Shown here: piece after piece, positions 1 to 10,424 of the stretch | How the letters are laid out: each line of letters begins with the position of its first letter | Numbering within the stretch: position 1 is the stretch's first letter | DNA from: Chitinophagaceae bacterium | GTDB lineage: Bacteria; Bacteroidota; Bacteroidia; Chitinophagales; Chitinophagaceae | NCBI GenBank assembly: GCA_016703625.1 | Contig: JADJBP010000012.1 | Coordinates: 1 to 64,000 of the forward strand | DNA length: 64,000 nt | Direction: 5' to 3' | Position numbers and translations under genes: made by a program | Notes under the pieces: model-generated | Databases searched by the model: none | Told to the model about the DNA's origin: nothing | The model's input: the letters and a program-made list of their open reading frames with translations, nothing else

Positions 1-1552
1 ATCCGGTTCAAATCCATTTGTACTGGGTCAGCACCATCTATTGTTGTTTTCAACACCGGGAAGCTTATTTAAATTAATGGCAAATCTTACACACATCGGT
101 GGTGGCAGAATCTATCTAATTTTGAATTAGACTTTGCCAAGTTATAATAAGTGCAACTGGTACAGCATTATTAACCATGGATACCTTAACTGTAACTAAT
201 GGCAATGTAACTTTTGGCATGACCACGGCGGGTTTTAATTTAAGAGGAAATGTATCAGTTGCAGCGGGTGGTGTTTTAAATTTTGCACCTGCTACGGTCC
301 AAGGTACATTAGATTAAATGGAACAGACCACAGTCAATCAGTAACCTGCGAACGCTTAGTTTTGGTGCTAACCAGAATGTAGAAATTAACAATAATGCGG
401 TATGACTTTAAACGCCCCGGTTACATTACTTGCCAATCTTACTTTTACTTCTGGTTTATTAAACACAACAGCAGTAAATCTTTTAACAATGGGTGCAGCA
501 TCTACCGTAACCGGTGCATCCAATGCCAGTTATGTAAATGGCCCGGTTAAAAAAACGGGCAATACCGCTTTCACTTTCCCGGTAGGTAAATTAAACGGCT
601 ATGTCCCAATAAGAATAAGCAATTTTGTTGGCGGCGCGGCAACCGATCAATTTACGGCAGAGTATATCCGCGCAAATGCAAATGCACTGGGAGGTATTAC
701 CGATGCATTTATAGATCATGTAAGCTATTGCGAATACTGGACACTGGACCTGAACAACGGTACACCAACGGTTGACATTACCTTTTACTGGACTGCCAAT
801 AATACCTGCGGCGGTGGTGCTTATATCACAAGTTTACCTGAACTTGAAGTTGCACATTTTGATGGGGCAAACTGGAGTACAAGCAGTACCGGTTTCAGTG
901 CCAAGAACGGAACTGCATTTGTTGGCGATATTACCTGGCCGGGAGTTAGTGTATTCAGCCCGTTTGGTTTTGCAAGCATTACGGCTGGCAGATAACCCGC
1001 TGCCCATCACCATCAATTATTTCAATGGCGCCAAACAGAACGGCAACCATTTGCTGAACTGGAAAGTTACCTGCTTCAATACGCCGAATGCAACGCTTGA
1101 GCTTGAACGCAGTACCGATGGCCGCAATTACAGCAGCATCTACAGCATTTATGCCACAGCGTTACGCTGCCAGCAGCCATTTGATCATACCGATATCGCA
1201 CCGGCCAAAGGCACCAATTACTACCGCCTTAAAATGACCGATGCGGATGGCAAGATCACGTACAGCAGCATTGTTCACCTGATCAATGCCGTTAAGGGAA
1301 TGGATATTCTGAATATTTCGCCCAACCCCATTGTGAACGGCAACTGATGTAAATAAGCGCCGCCGAAAAACACAAATGGAAATGCTGATCACTGATATGC
1401 AGGGGCGTGTGCTGCAGAAAATAAATGCAAACCTGATCGCCGGTTTCAATGCCATACCGGTTAATGTGCGCAGCCTGGCAGCAGGTACTTACCAGTTGTA
1501 TGGTAATACTGCAGATGGCCGTACCAGGGTATTGCGTTTTGTGATACAGTAA
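1..1552 (+). CDS. T9SS-sorted surface protein, 3' part, frameshifted
   Basis: This is the C-terminal part of a large exported protein that begins before the window. The readable stretches are Thr/Asn/Gly-rich beta-solenoid-like sequence, then a block with NYFNGAKQNGNHLLNWKVTC, then a C-terminal sorting module containing SPNP, TDMQGR, LAAGTY and a final RFVIQ before the stop at 1550-1552. Such a C-terminus is the type A signal that directs proteins through the type IX secretion system to the cell surface. The frame breaks at about 320, 970-1000 and more than once in 1343-1375. The downstream frame continues the alignment with the two neighbouring paralogues, so the protein is probably intact in the organism. 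Its passenger function is not recognisable. The family call is secure; the exact limits are not. Confidence 0.75.
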
Positions 1553-1731
1553 AAAATGTTATAGTAAATAAATGGGTGGTGCGATATAAGCAAGGGCGAA
1601 AGTATATTTTTAAGGCTCTGCCGGCATGCCTTTTTATTCTTCTTTTTGCAGCTTTTTATATTATCTTTATTATTCATTCCATTGAATTTTCCTGCACTCG
1701 TTTACTAATAAGTGATAATATAATATGCAGT

Positions 1732-4700
1732 ATGAAGAATATTTACCTGGTCTTAGCCATTTCATTCCTCACCTGTAATACTGTATTTGCACAGGTTACC
1801 ATATCCGGCGGTTCACCGGCTATAAACGGAAATTATACAACTTTAACTACGGCTGTTACCGGTGCATTTGCAGCTATTAATGCCGGGGGCTCACAGGCAG
1901 GTTATGATATATTAATAACTATCAATGCCGATATTGTTGAACCGGTTACCGCCGGCCTGCTTGGGGGCGATTGGGCCAGTCTTACTATTAACCCGGCCGG
2001 TGGTGCACCGAGGTTGGTAAGTGCAAATTATAACGGTGCATTAATGAACTTAGCCGGGGTTGAAAATGTTACTATCGATGGATTGAACACCGGTGGGAAC
2101 GCTCTTACTATTTCAAATACCAGTGGTACGGCAAGTGCTATCACCATCAGGTTTGCAAATGATGCATCCGATAACATGATCGTAAGATGTACATTGCTTG
2201 GCTCCAGTGGAGCCCTTACAGCTGCAAGCGGATTAGCAACCATATATTTTTCCAGTGGTATCACAACGGGGAATAATTACAATACGATTACTGAATGTAA
2301 TATAGCTGCATCTGCAACAGGCCCGGCAAGGCATGCAATACAATCTTCAAGCATTGCTGCTGCTCCAAACATTAACAATACGATCTTTGGAAATAATATT
2401 GCTGATTTTTTTCATCCTGCTGTTTTTTCCGGTGGTATAAGTCTTGGTGCATTTAATTCAGACTGGAACATCTCTTATAACAGGCTTTACCAAACAGCAA
2501 CCCGCATCGCAACAACCGGAAATACACACACTGGTATCCTGATCAGCTCAGGATCCAATTATACCATCACCGATAATATCATTGGCTTTGCCAATGCGGC
2601 GAATACCGGAACTACCAATATGACCGGCATTACATCCGGTGCATTGGGTGGTACATTTCCCGGCGCTTTTACAACAGGAACCGCTGTTTGCAATCCTACC
2701 CGTTACAATGCCATTCAATGTGCATTTACAGCAGGTGGTGCTGTATCTTCTATTCAAAATAATACTATTGCCGGCATAGCGTTATTTACCAGCAGTAATG
2801 CAACCGGCGGTACGGGAATATTATGTGGCATTACAGTTTCATCCGGTAATGCCAATATTGGTACGGTAACCGGTAATACCATTGGCAGTGCCATCGGAAC
2901 AAGTTCAATTTATGTAGCTGTACTACTGCCGGTATCGAGTAGTGAGCCGGTTTTACTGTACCAGCACCAACAGCATCAACATTCAAGAATAATACGATCG
3001 GCGGTATTGATGTATCCGGTACCACAAATACAACGGCTACTGCGTTTAAAGGAATTGAAATAGGAGGCACAGGTACTTATTCCATTATCAATAATAGTGT
3101 GGGTAATGCAACGCCAAATAATATACGCACGGGATATTTATTAACCGGGGTAAACCTGTCTAATACTGCCACCACACCTACTGCAGCTTCGGGCATATCC
3201 AATGTGAGGCCTATTATATGCTCCGTTAACAGTACTTCACTGGATATTAACAATAACATTATCCAGGGTATCCAGGTTAGTGGTACCCAAACTTTTTTTA
3301 CCGCGATAAACAATTTAGGTACAATACCCACAATCATCAATATTAATAATAACCAGGTAGGTACTGCAAGTACAGGTGCCATAAACTTTATAGCAGCAAC
3401 TTCGGGAGGTATTACCCTTATAAATAACTCGATGTCGACCGGGACAGCTATCATTAATATTTCGGGTAACTCCATGCAGGGGATATCCTGTGTATCATCC
3501 GGCAATTTTATGGCCATCAATAACAATGGTGGTGGAGGGTCTGCTATAGATATCAGCAATAATCAATTGGGTACAGCCTCGGGCGATCTTATAACGTATA
3601 GCGCTGCCACGGCAAATGGCATCTGTCGATTTTTACTGCAGGTGGTACTGCAGCTGCAGGTACATTAACCATACAAAATAACAGCATCAGGGGAATTGTG
3701 CATGCAGTTGCCGCCACTGCTTCGCATTTTTATATTTACAATTTCGCCCTTGGCCTTTCCTCGGTAAACATAGCTGGTAATACATTTATAAACTTAGATG
3801 TCAATACATCTGGAAATATAACTTTTAGTACAGATGCCGGTGGTTTAACTGCTACCGGTACATCCAGTTGCAGCAATAATGCTATTACCGGATTCAATAA
3901 AACCGGTGCCAGCGGTAATTTAATTGGTTATCAATCCGGCATCAATAATGTAAACGGTTCCAGCATGACGGAGACCGGAAATAATTTTTCAAATATTACC
4001 ATGACCGGAACGGGTTCGGCCATACTATGGCAAAATAATTCGGGCGTGAGTTCAGTAAATGCTCCAAACCGAAACATTTCCGGGAATACATTCAGTAATA
4101 TTTCGGTTGGCTCAGGAGCGCTGGTTGTTATGGCTTTAAATACCGGTGCAGCTACTGACTGTTCATCCAATACGATCTCCAATATTTCTGGTACCGGATC
4201 AATTACCGCAATGGATATCGGTTTAGTTAACGGGCAGGGGACACACAACTATTCTTCAAACACGATATTATCACTTGTATCAAACGGTACAGGTGGAGAT
4301 GTGACAGGTATCGGGCTTCATTCCCTGGTGTTCACTGCCAATATTAACGGTAACAGTATAACCGGTCTCTCTTCAACCGGGGACAATGCCGCGTTGTAGC
4401 GGAAGGTATTACCTGGTCAGCGGCGGAACAGAAACCGCCATTTTTGATAACCTGGTCAATGATCTCAGTGGCAGTGGTACGGTTATTGCCTGCTTTATAT
4501 GGGATCAGGGTCATTGATGGATTGTTGGTTAATGTGTACAGGAACAAGTTGCATTCGTTCACTGAATCCGCTGCCATATCAGCAGGCTCTTCGGCGGTGC
4601 ACGGTATTTTCATTGATGGAGGCACAACAGTTAACGCGTATAATAATTTTATTGCACAACTGAATACGCCAAACGCAAGCTTAGCAAACGGGATCATAGG

Positions 4701-6365
4701 ATTTGCCATTATATCTTCAACTTGGTCTCTACAAATTATAACCTGTATCATAATTCCATTTACATTAACGCAGGTTCCACCGGTGCCAATTTTGGGAGCT
4801 CGGGTGTTTATCATGTATCCAATGCTGTTGCAACCACCGGTGCATTGAACATGACAAACAATATCATCGTAAATACATCAACTCCCAATGGAACAGGTTT
4901 AACAGCAGCTTACCGGCGTGCGGATCCAACGCTCACCAATTATGGTTCAGCATCAGATTATAATTTATTTTTTGCAGGAACTCCATCTGCAAACAGATTG
5001 ATATTTTATGATGGCACCAACAGCGACCAAACAATGTCAGCATATAAAACAAGGGTAAGTACAAGAGATGCAAATTCGATCAGTGATTTGCCAAATTTTG
5101 TTTCTGCAACCGACCTGCATTTAACAGCAAACAATTGCCGTATAAATGGAAGGGGAACACCCCTTGGTACTGTTACCGATGATATTGATCTTGATTTTCG
5201 CCATCCAACAACACCTGATATTGGTGCTGATGAATTTACAGCAGTCGGCAGCATCATTTTAGCCGGTGTAGCCGGTACGGCTGTTTGCGATGACAGGACG
5301 GTGGATATAGCAGGTACAACCTATGTTACCAATGTGTGCGACCTGATTGCCAGGGGTGATTCCTTCAGGTGGCGATCCTGTTACCGGGAACATCAATGTA
5401 TGTGTAAACCCTGGATGCAGCCCAACTTTATTTTAATCGTCAGCCTTATGTGCAAAGGCATTTCGACCTGGAGCCGGTAACCGGTAACCAAACCAGCACA
5501 TCGGCAACTGTTACCTTATATTTTACGAATGCGGAATTTGCATTGTACAATACTAACAATCCCGTTTGGCCGCCGTTGCCAACCATTGCCGAGGCGGTAA
5601 TGCAGATCCAAACCTGGCCAATGTAAAAGTGACGCAGTTCCATGGCACAACCACAGACTTCCAACAAGCACGCCGGGTAATTAACCGGGCACTGCGGTGC
5701 TGCTCACACCAACATCTGTTGTATTGAATGGAACCACCTGGGAAGTAACTATGAACATTGCCGGCTTCAGTGGTTTTTATGTGCATAGCAATATGTGGAA
5801 TGCACCTTTACCGGTATCTGTGAATTACTTTACCGGTGTTAAACAGGGCAGCAATCATTTGCTGAACTGGAAAGTTACCTGCAACAGTACGTTAAGGGCA
5901 ACCATGATACTGGAACGCAGTGCAGACTCCAGGAACTTTACGCCGATAAATTCCATTACTGCCGATGCGACCCGCTGTAACCAGCCATTTGATCATACCG
6001 ATGCACAACCATTGCCGGGCATGAATTATTACCGCCTGAAAATGATCGATGACAATGGAACCATTTCCTATAGCGGCATCGTGGCCTTACTGAATGCCGT
6101 GAAAGGTTTTGATATCATCAGCATTGCTCCAAACCCGGTAACTACAGGCAACTTTAAGCTGAATATTACCAGTGCAACTGCTGTAACCATGCAGGTTATT
6201 ATAACCGATATGCAGGGCAGAACAGTGAGCAGGCAAAGCATCCCGGTTGTTGCCGGTTTCAGCAGCATACCCATGAATGCAGGTAACCTGGCAGCAGGAA
6301 CCTATACCATACAGGGTATCATTGCCGGTGAAAAATCAAGGATCATACGTTTTGTAAAACAGTAA
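1732..6365 (+). CDS. Right-handed beta-helix T9SS surface protein, frameshifted
   Basis: The chosen ATG at 1732 starts a clean signal peptide (MKNIYLVLAISFL, cleavage near VFAQ); the longer upstream reading has no such feature. About 1,100 residues of Asn/Thr/Gly-rich repeats with recurring NNTI, NISGN and SNT turns indicate a parallel beta-helix. DIGADEF near 5215-5235 is typical of Bacteroidota beta-helix proteins. The last 180 residues carry the same module as the flanking genes (VNYFTGVKQGSNHLLNWKV, APNPVTTGNF, TDMQGR, RFVKQ), a T9SS type A signal. At least five frame changes (about 2920-3100, 3620-3700, 4395-4450, 4720-4850, 5350-5700) break the reading, and each new frame continues the same repeat. 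Probably a secreted, cell-surface polysaccharide-binding or adhesive protein; no catalytic motif was seen. Confidence 0.8.
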
Positions 6366-6385
6366 TTGTAAATGCTATATAATCG

Positions 6386-6423
6386 ACAGGGGTCTTGCGA
6401 AAGCGGGCCCCTGTTTTTTTTTT
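6386..6423 (+). terminator. Rho-independent terminator
   Basis: A 9-bp stem (ACAGGGGTC with GGCCCCTGT, one G-T pair) is followed by a run of ten T. It lies 20 bases after the stop of the beta-helix gene, so it most likely ends that transcript. Confidence 0.88.
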
Positions 6424-6508
6424 GAACGTATTCCCAGGCGGGTATTCTGAAAGGGACTAGCCGTCATTAGGCTACGTGTCTCCGCCATAAATTAGTTATA
6501 AAGGGAGG
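6424..6508. other. Intergenic, no gene seen
   Basis: Start of a gene-free stretch of almost 400 bases that continues to 6821. Apart from the two palindromic features listed next I see no coding sequence or RNA gene in it. Confidence 0.5.
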
Positions 6509-6609
6509 TGTCAGGGTGAGTTTGTCGAACCCGGATTATTCTTATAAACCCGCCTTCGACTCGCCTTTGCGAAGCCGCTACGGCGGAGCAAGGCAAGCTC
6601 AGGCTGACA
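6509..6609. repeat. Dispersed inverted repeat with a second palindrome nested in one arm
   Basis: Left arm TGTCAGGGTGAGTTTGTCGA, right arm ending AAGCTCAGGCTGACA. Related elements at 49777-49847 and 52712-52777 have the two arms uninterrupted. Here the right arm is split after CTTCGAC by a 34-base insert at 6561-6594, which itself begins GCCTTTGC and ends GCAAGGC, so it is palindromic. This looks like one small repeat inserted into another. Confidence 0.75.
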
Positions 6610-6732
6610 GAATAAATATTTGAAAGTGAGTTCCATCGTTTTCTTCGTCGTTATTCAGTGACATGTTTCCTTATTACGGCGGGCCTGGGAAAAGGGGTGA
6701 ACAGGATAAATTATATTATTGTAAATAATAAG

Positions 6733-6761
6733 AAGATCCTGCCATAAAGCAGGATCTTTTT
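6733..6761 (+). terminator. Terminator-like hairpin
   Basis: A perfect 10-bp stem (AAGATCCTGC with GCAGGATCTT), a six-base loop and five T. It lies 60 bases before the third T9SS gene with no gene directly upstream. It may stop read-through, act in both directions, or act as a leader element. Confidence 0.7.
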
Positions 6762-6821
6762 GTAGATTTATGTACCAAAATGCAACCGTCCTTATTAAAA
6801 GCGTACTGTTTAATCACCGTT

Positions 6822-8857
6822 ATGAAAAAGGTTTTTATTGTAGTAACCTTCTTTTATATAACTGCCTCTAACCGGGCACTGGCTTTTATAATCCGCCCAA
6901 AGCTGCGGCAACATTTTCAAACCTTGTATTTTTCTCAAATGCAACCGATCATTTCCGTTCGGTACAAAGTGGCGACTGGGGCTCATTGTTAACCTGGCAA
7001 TCTTCTCCCGACCTTGCAACCTGGGCCGCAGCCACCTTAATCCCCGACAACAATGCCAATACCATCAGCATACGCAATGGCCATACCGTTACCGTTAGTA
7101 CCAGCCAAAGCATGGACCAGGTGACTATTGATAACGGTGGCATCTTACTCTATTCGGGCGGTATGTTAACGGTGAACGACGGGGCGGGCGATGATATCAC
7201 GGTGCAGAACGGGGGCGTGTTTACACTGGCAGTTAATGCCACGCCGCCGGATTTTTTGGCAACAGCCACAGCCAATATACTAACCGGCGGTATATTGCGT
7301 GTATCAGCAACCGGTATCACTTTTGCCGGTACCGGTGTACATGCCAATAATTTTATTTACCAGCATGCATCGGTTTTGGAATACACACCTACCATGCCCT
7401 TTGCCACATCGGGTGTGACTTATTTTCCCAATGTAAATGCGTTAACTATACCTATTTTCAGGACAACGGGCAATATAGGGTTTGCAGGGGCTATTGCGAA
7501 TACCCTTATCAATGGAGTATTTGAAGCCAACGGAAATATTACATTTGACAATAGCGGCACAAAAACTTTCCGAAACGGCATAACGGGTACGGGTAATGTG
7601 AATGGGTCAACCTCCGGTAAATTTATCATCAATGGCAGCACGGCAATTTTGGGTGGTACACGATTATTAACACTGCCAACAGCAGATGGTATGGATATCG
7701 GAGCTTCAACCACAATATCCATGGTATCTTCAAAAACGGTTATTGGCAATATAAACCTGCTGGCCAATGCACTGGTGATGCTGGGCAGCCATAGCCTTAC
7801 CCATACCGGAACCATCAATGGCGTAACCACCACATCGCATATCGTAACTAACGGTACGGGTAAACTGGTAAAAACAAATGTCGGAGCATCGTTTACTATT
7901 TACCCGGTAGGCCCCAATGCCACAACCCTAAATTCCGTCGCGATCTCTAACGGCAGCGGCTTCAATTACGGGGTACGTGTGGAAGTGGGCATCAACCCCA
8001 CCATCGATGCACCGCTGGATGCGGTTAACCGTACCTGGTTTGTTACGCCCTTTGGCGGAAACCCGGCAGCGGTGAATGTAAATTTCAGGTATGAAGCCGC
8101 TCATTGTAATGCCGGCTGGACCCCGCCACCGGCCCAGCTGGAACTGGGTTTATATACGGGTGTCTGGAACGTGGTGCAGGTTAACCTTACGCAGGCAGGT
8201 ACCAATCCCTACCAGGTGCCAACGGTTGTACCCAATTTCGGGGATGGTATTGAAGCGCCGCTGGTGCTGGCCAATATCGGGGCCATTTTGGCGGTATCAA
8301 ACGGGGTTTCGGTGAATTATTTTAATGGCAACAAACAAAATGGTATCCATGTATTAAACTGGAAACTTTCCTGTAACAGCACATCAGCAGTTAATATGGT
8401 TATGGAGCGCAGTACAGACGGAATCAATTACCGGGGAATTTATATGGAAGATGCTGCAGCAATGCGTTGTGACCTGCCTTTCAGATTTATGGATATCAAT
8501 CCTGCTGCGGGTGTAAATTATTACCGCATAAAAATAACAGGTGATGCCGGTAAAATTAATTACAGCCCGGTTGTGCGTTTAATAAATGCAGCCAGCGGAA
8601 TTGAGGTAATGGATATTACTCCAAACCCGGTAATAAACGGGTCATTTAATTTAAAAATAAGTGCGGCTGCAAAAATGGATGTTCAGCTCGTGATCAGTGA
8701 TATGCAGGGAAGGATATTGCAAAAACAGACTGCCGGTCTTATTTCAGGATTCAACAGCATAGCGGTTAATGCAAAGGCGATTGCGAAAGGAACTTACCAT
8801 ATTTCTGTATATGCCAGTGAATTTAATACAATGCCGGTACGCTTTGTAGTTCAATAA
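6822..8857 (+). CDS. T9SS-sorted surface protein, one frameshift
   Basis: The ATG at 6822 begins a signal peptide (MKKVFIVVTFFYITASNRAL). One frame change lies near 6885-6900. In the corrected frame the text continues as a region like HFRSVQSGDWG, common at the N-terminus of Bacteroidota surface proteins, and then reads open to 8857. Domains in order: signal peptide, about 430 residues of beta-rich repeats, then the shared C-terminal module (VNYFNGNKQNGIHVLNWKL, TPNPVINGSF, SDMQGR, KGTY, VRFVVQ). The third of three tandem paralogues. The passenger has no recognised enzymatic motif, so a structural or binding role at the outer surface is inferred from the sorting signal. Confidence 0.8.
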
Positions 8858-8880
8858 ATTTTAACCAGGCTGGTAATTAC

Positions 8881-9412
8881 ACCCCTTTGGGGTTTTGTGC
8901 AACAATTTGATAACATGCTATAATAATTATACCCCTTTGGGGTTTTGTGCAATATTTTTTTAACGTGCTATAATAATATCACCCCTTCGGGGTTTTGTAC
9001 ATTAAAATATTAATATTCTATAATAATTATACCCCTTCGGGGTTTTGTGCAATATTTTTTTAACGTGCTATAATAATATCACCCCTTCGGGGTTTTGTAC
9101 ATTAAAATATTATTATTCTATAATAATTATACCCCTTCGGGGTTTTGTGCAACATTTTTCTAACGTGCTATAATAATTACATCCCTTTGGGGTTTTGTGC
9201 TACATTTTTTTAACGTGCTATAATAATATCACCCCTTCGGGGTTTTGTGCAACATTATGATATCATGCTATAATAATTATACCCCTTTGGGGTTTTAACA
9301 TTAAAATACTATTATGCTATAATAATTTCACCCCTCCGGGGTTTTGAACATTAAATAGTATTAAGCTTTAATAGTTACACCCCATAGGGGTTTTGTTAAA
9401 CATCTTACGATC
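8881..9412 (+). repeat. Left array: eleven 50-bp hairpin units
   Basis: Units start at 8881, 8931, 8981, 9031, 9081, 9131, 9181, 9231, 9281, 9330 and 9379, so the spacing is exactly 50, then 49. Each unit is ACCCC-NNN-GGGGT followed by TTTG, then an AT-rich spacer ending in (G/T)CTATAATAAT. From 8931 to 9180 the spacers alternate between a type with GTGCAATATTTTTTTAACG and a type with GTACATTAAAATATTA, giving a 100-bp higher-order period. The loop varies (TTT, TTC, TCC, ATA) while the stem is kept. The first hairpin lies 23 bases after the third T9SS gene and may also end its transcript. Confidence 0.9.
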
Positions 9413-9695
9413 ACCCCCAAGGGGTGGAATGATTATAGAAAAAATATCAGCACCTTGCCAAAACCCCGAAGGGGTGACAGAAAGACCGGCAGGATGGGAG
9501 TGTAAAAATATAATCGCAACAAAGAATCCTCATAAAACCCCGAAGGGGTGGAATGGTTATAGAAAAAATATCAGCACCTCGCCAAAACCGCGAAGGGGTG
9601 AGAGGAAGACCGGCAGGATGGGGGAGTAAAAATATAATCGCAACAAAGAAATCTCTAAAACCCAAAGGGTGGAAGGTTATAGAAAAATATCAAAC
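9413..9695 (-). repeat. Inverse-facing composite repeat array (50 + 73 bp)
   Basis: Here the hairpin is written as AAAACCCCGAAGGGGTG, opposite to the left array. Two unit types alternate: X of 50 bp (GGGGTGGAATG, then TATAGAAAAAATATCAGCACC) at 9421, 9545 and, partial, 9667; and Y of 72-74 bp (GACCGGCAGGATGGG, then AATATAATCGCAACAAAGAA) at 9471 and 9595. The result is a 123-bp composite repeated twice. An open frame of 78 codons across it (9393-9629) is a by-product of the repeat. Confidence 0.85.
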
Positions 9696-9726
9696 AAATA
9701 CTTCACCGGCCATGTGTGGATAACAT

Positions 9727-10191
9727 TCATGGAAATTTCAACGTAACAAATACTTTTCCTCGTATTTCGATCTCGAATTTTTTGAGAAATTCAATATATT
9801 CCTGTTTAAAGGTTTTCTGTTGATGATGTTTTTCCTGGTTAAGGATATAATCATACACCCGTTTTATATGAGAATGCGAGTATGAAAATGCACCGAAACT
9901 ATCCTGCCATGCAAATTTGCCTTTTACGAATTTATGGGTATTAACAAAATTTGTTGAATTATTCTTTATATCTCTTACCAGGTCTGATATGGCCATTGCG
10001 GGCTTTAAACCTACAAAGGCATGAATATGATCGGGCATGCCATTTACAATGATTGACTTTTGCCCTTTGCCTTTTATTATGCCGGCAATATATTTATGTA
10101 ATTCCGTTTTCCAGCTATTTGAGATCAGGTTCTGCCGCCCTTTTACGGCAAAAACGATCTGGATATAAATTTGAGAAAATGTTCCGGGCAT
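9727..10191 (-). CDS. IS200/REP-type HUH tyrosine transposase
   Basis: A 154-residue single-domain Y1 transposase (TnpA_REP/IS200 family, usually about 150 residues). It cuts and rejoins single-stranded DNA at short hairpins. The metal-binding HUH motif is H55-I-H57 in MPDHIHAF. The catalytic tyrosine is probably Y115 in the Y-x3-Q pattern YILNQ (Q119), and the family block FAWQDSFGAFSYS is at 93-105. There is no accessory TnpB gene. The last residues differ from what the family usually shows; removing one A near 9765 gives a C-terminus ...FEIEYEEKYLLR with a stop at 9738-9740, so a small indel error is likely. Arrays of hairpins on both sides are its probable DNA substrate. It is flanked by direct, not inverted, copies of the array, unlike an ordinary insertion sequence. 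Confidence 0.9.
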   Translation of the reverse strand: MPGTFSQIYIQIVFAVKGRQNLISNSWKTELHKYIAGIIKGKGQKSIIVNGMPDHIHAFVGLKPAMAISDLVRDIKNNSTNFVNTHKFVKGKFAWQDSFGAFSYSHSHIKRVYDYILNQEKHHQQKTFKQEYIEFLKKFEIEIRGKVFVTLKFP

Positions 10192-10228
10192 GGTAAATAG
10201 ATTTTTGTTTTTAGAAATATCATCTACT

Positions 10229-10236
10229 CAAAACTA
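10229..10236 (-). promoter_or_regulatory. Candidate -7 element for the transposase
   Basis: On the minus strand TAGTTTTG matches the Bacteroidota -7 consensus TAnnTTTG, 37 bases before the transposase start. I see no good -33 TTTG at the usual 19-base distance, so it is tentative. Confidence 0.35.
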
Positions 10237-10375
10237 AATCCGGCAAAATCAAATAAAAGGGAAAAATCCCGGCGGATAGCAAGATTTTCCCATCATAATG
10301 CTAAAAGGAATTTCTTATATTATCAAAACCACAATTCCTTTTTATTCATCAGCTTACCAGGTTATATTCAGGTTG

Positions 10376-10401
10376 CCTGGTTTTGTGAGACACGAACCAG
10401 G
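10376..10401. repeat. Palindrome of the TTCGTGAGACACGAA family
   Basis: GCCTGG-type arms: CCTGGTTTTGTG then CACGAACCAGG with GAGA between. It sits between the transposase gene and the right array. Three related copies follow at 10922-11081. Confidence 0.65.
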
Positions 10402-10424
10402 GTAAAGAATATTATAATAATTAC

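Noticed and set aside
3077..3559. Minus-strand open frame of 160 codons in the beta-helix gene
   Set aside because: It is the complement of Asn/Thr-rich repeats, giving Val/Ile/Leu-rich text; a shadow of the real gene.
9393..9665. Open frames of 72-78 codons across the inverse array
   Set aside because: The protein text simply repeats with the DNA (GWNGYRKNIST-like words), with no start signal or domain.
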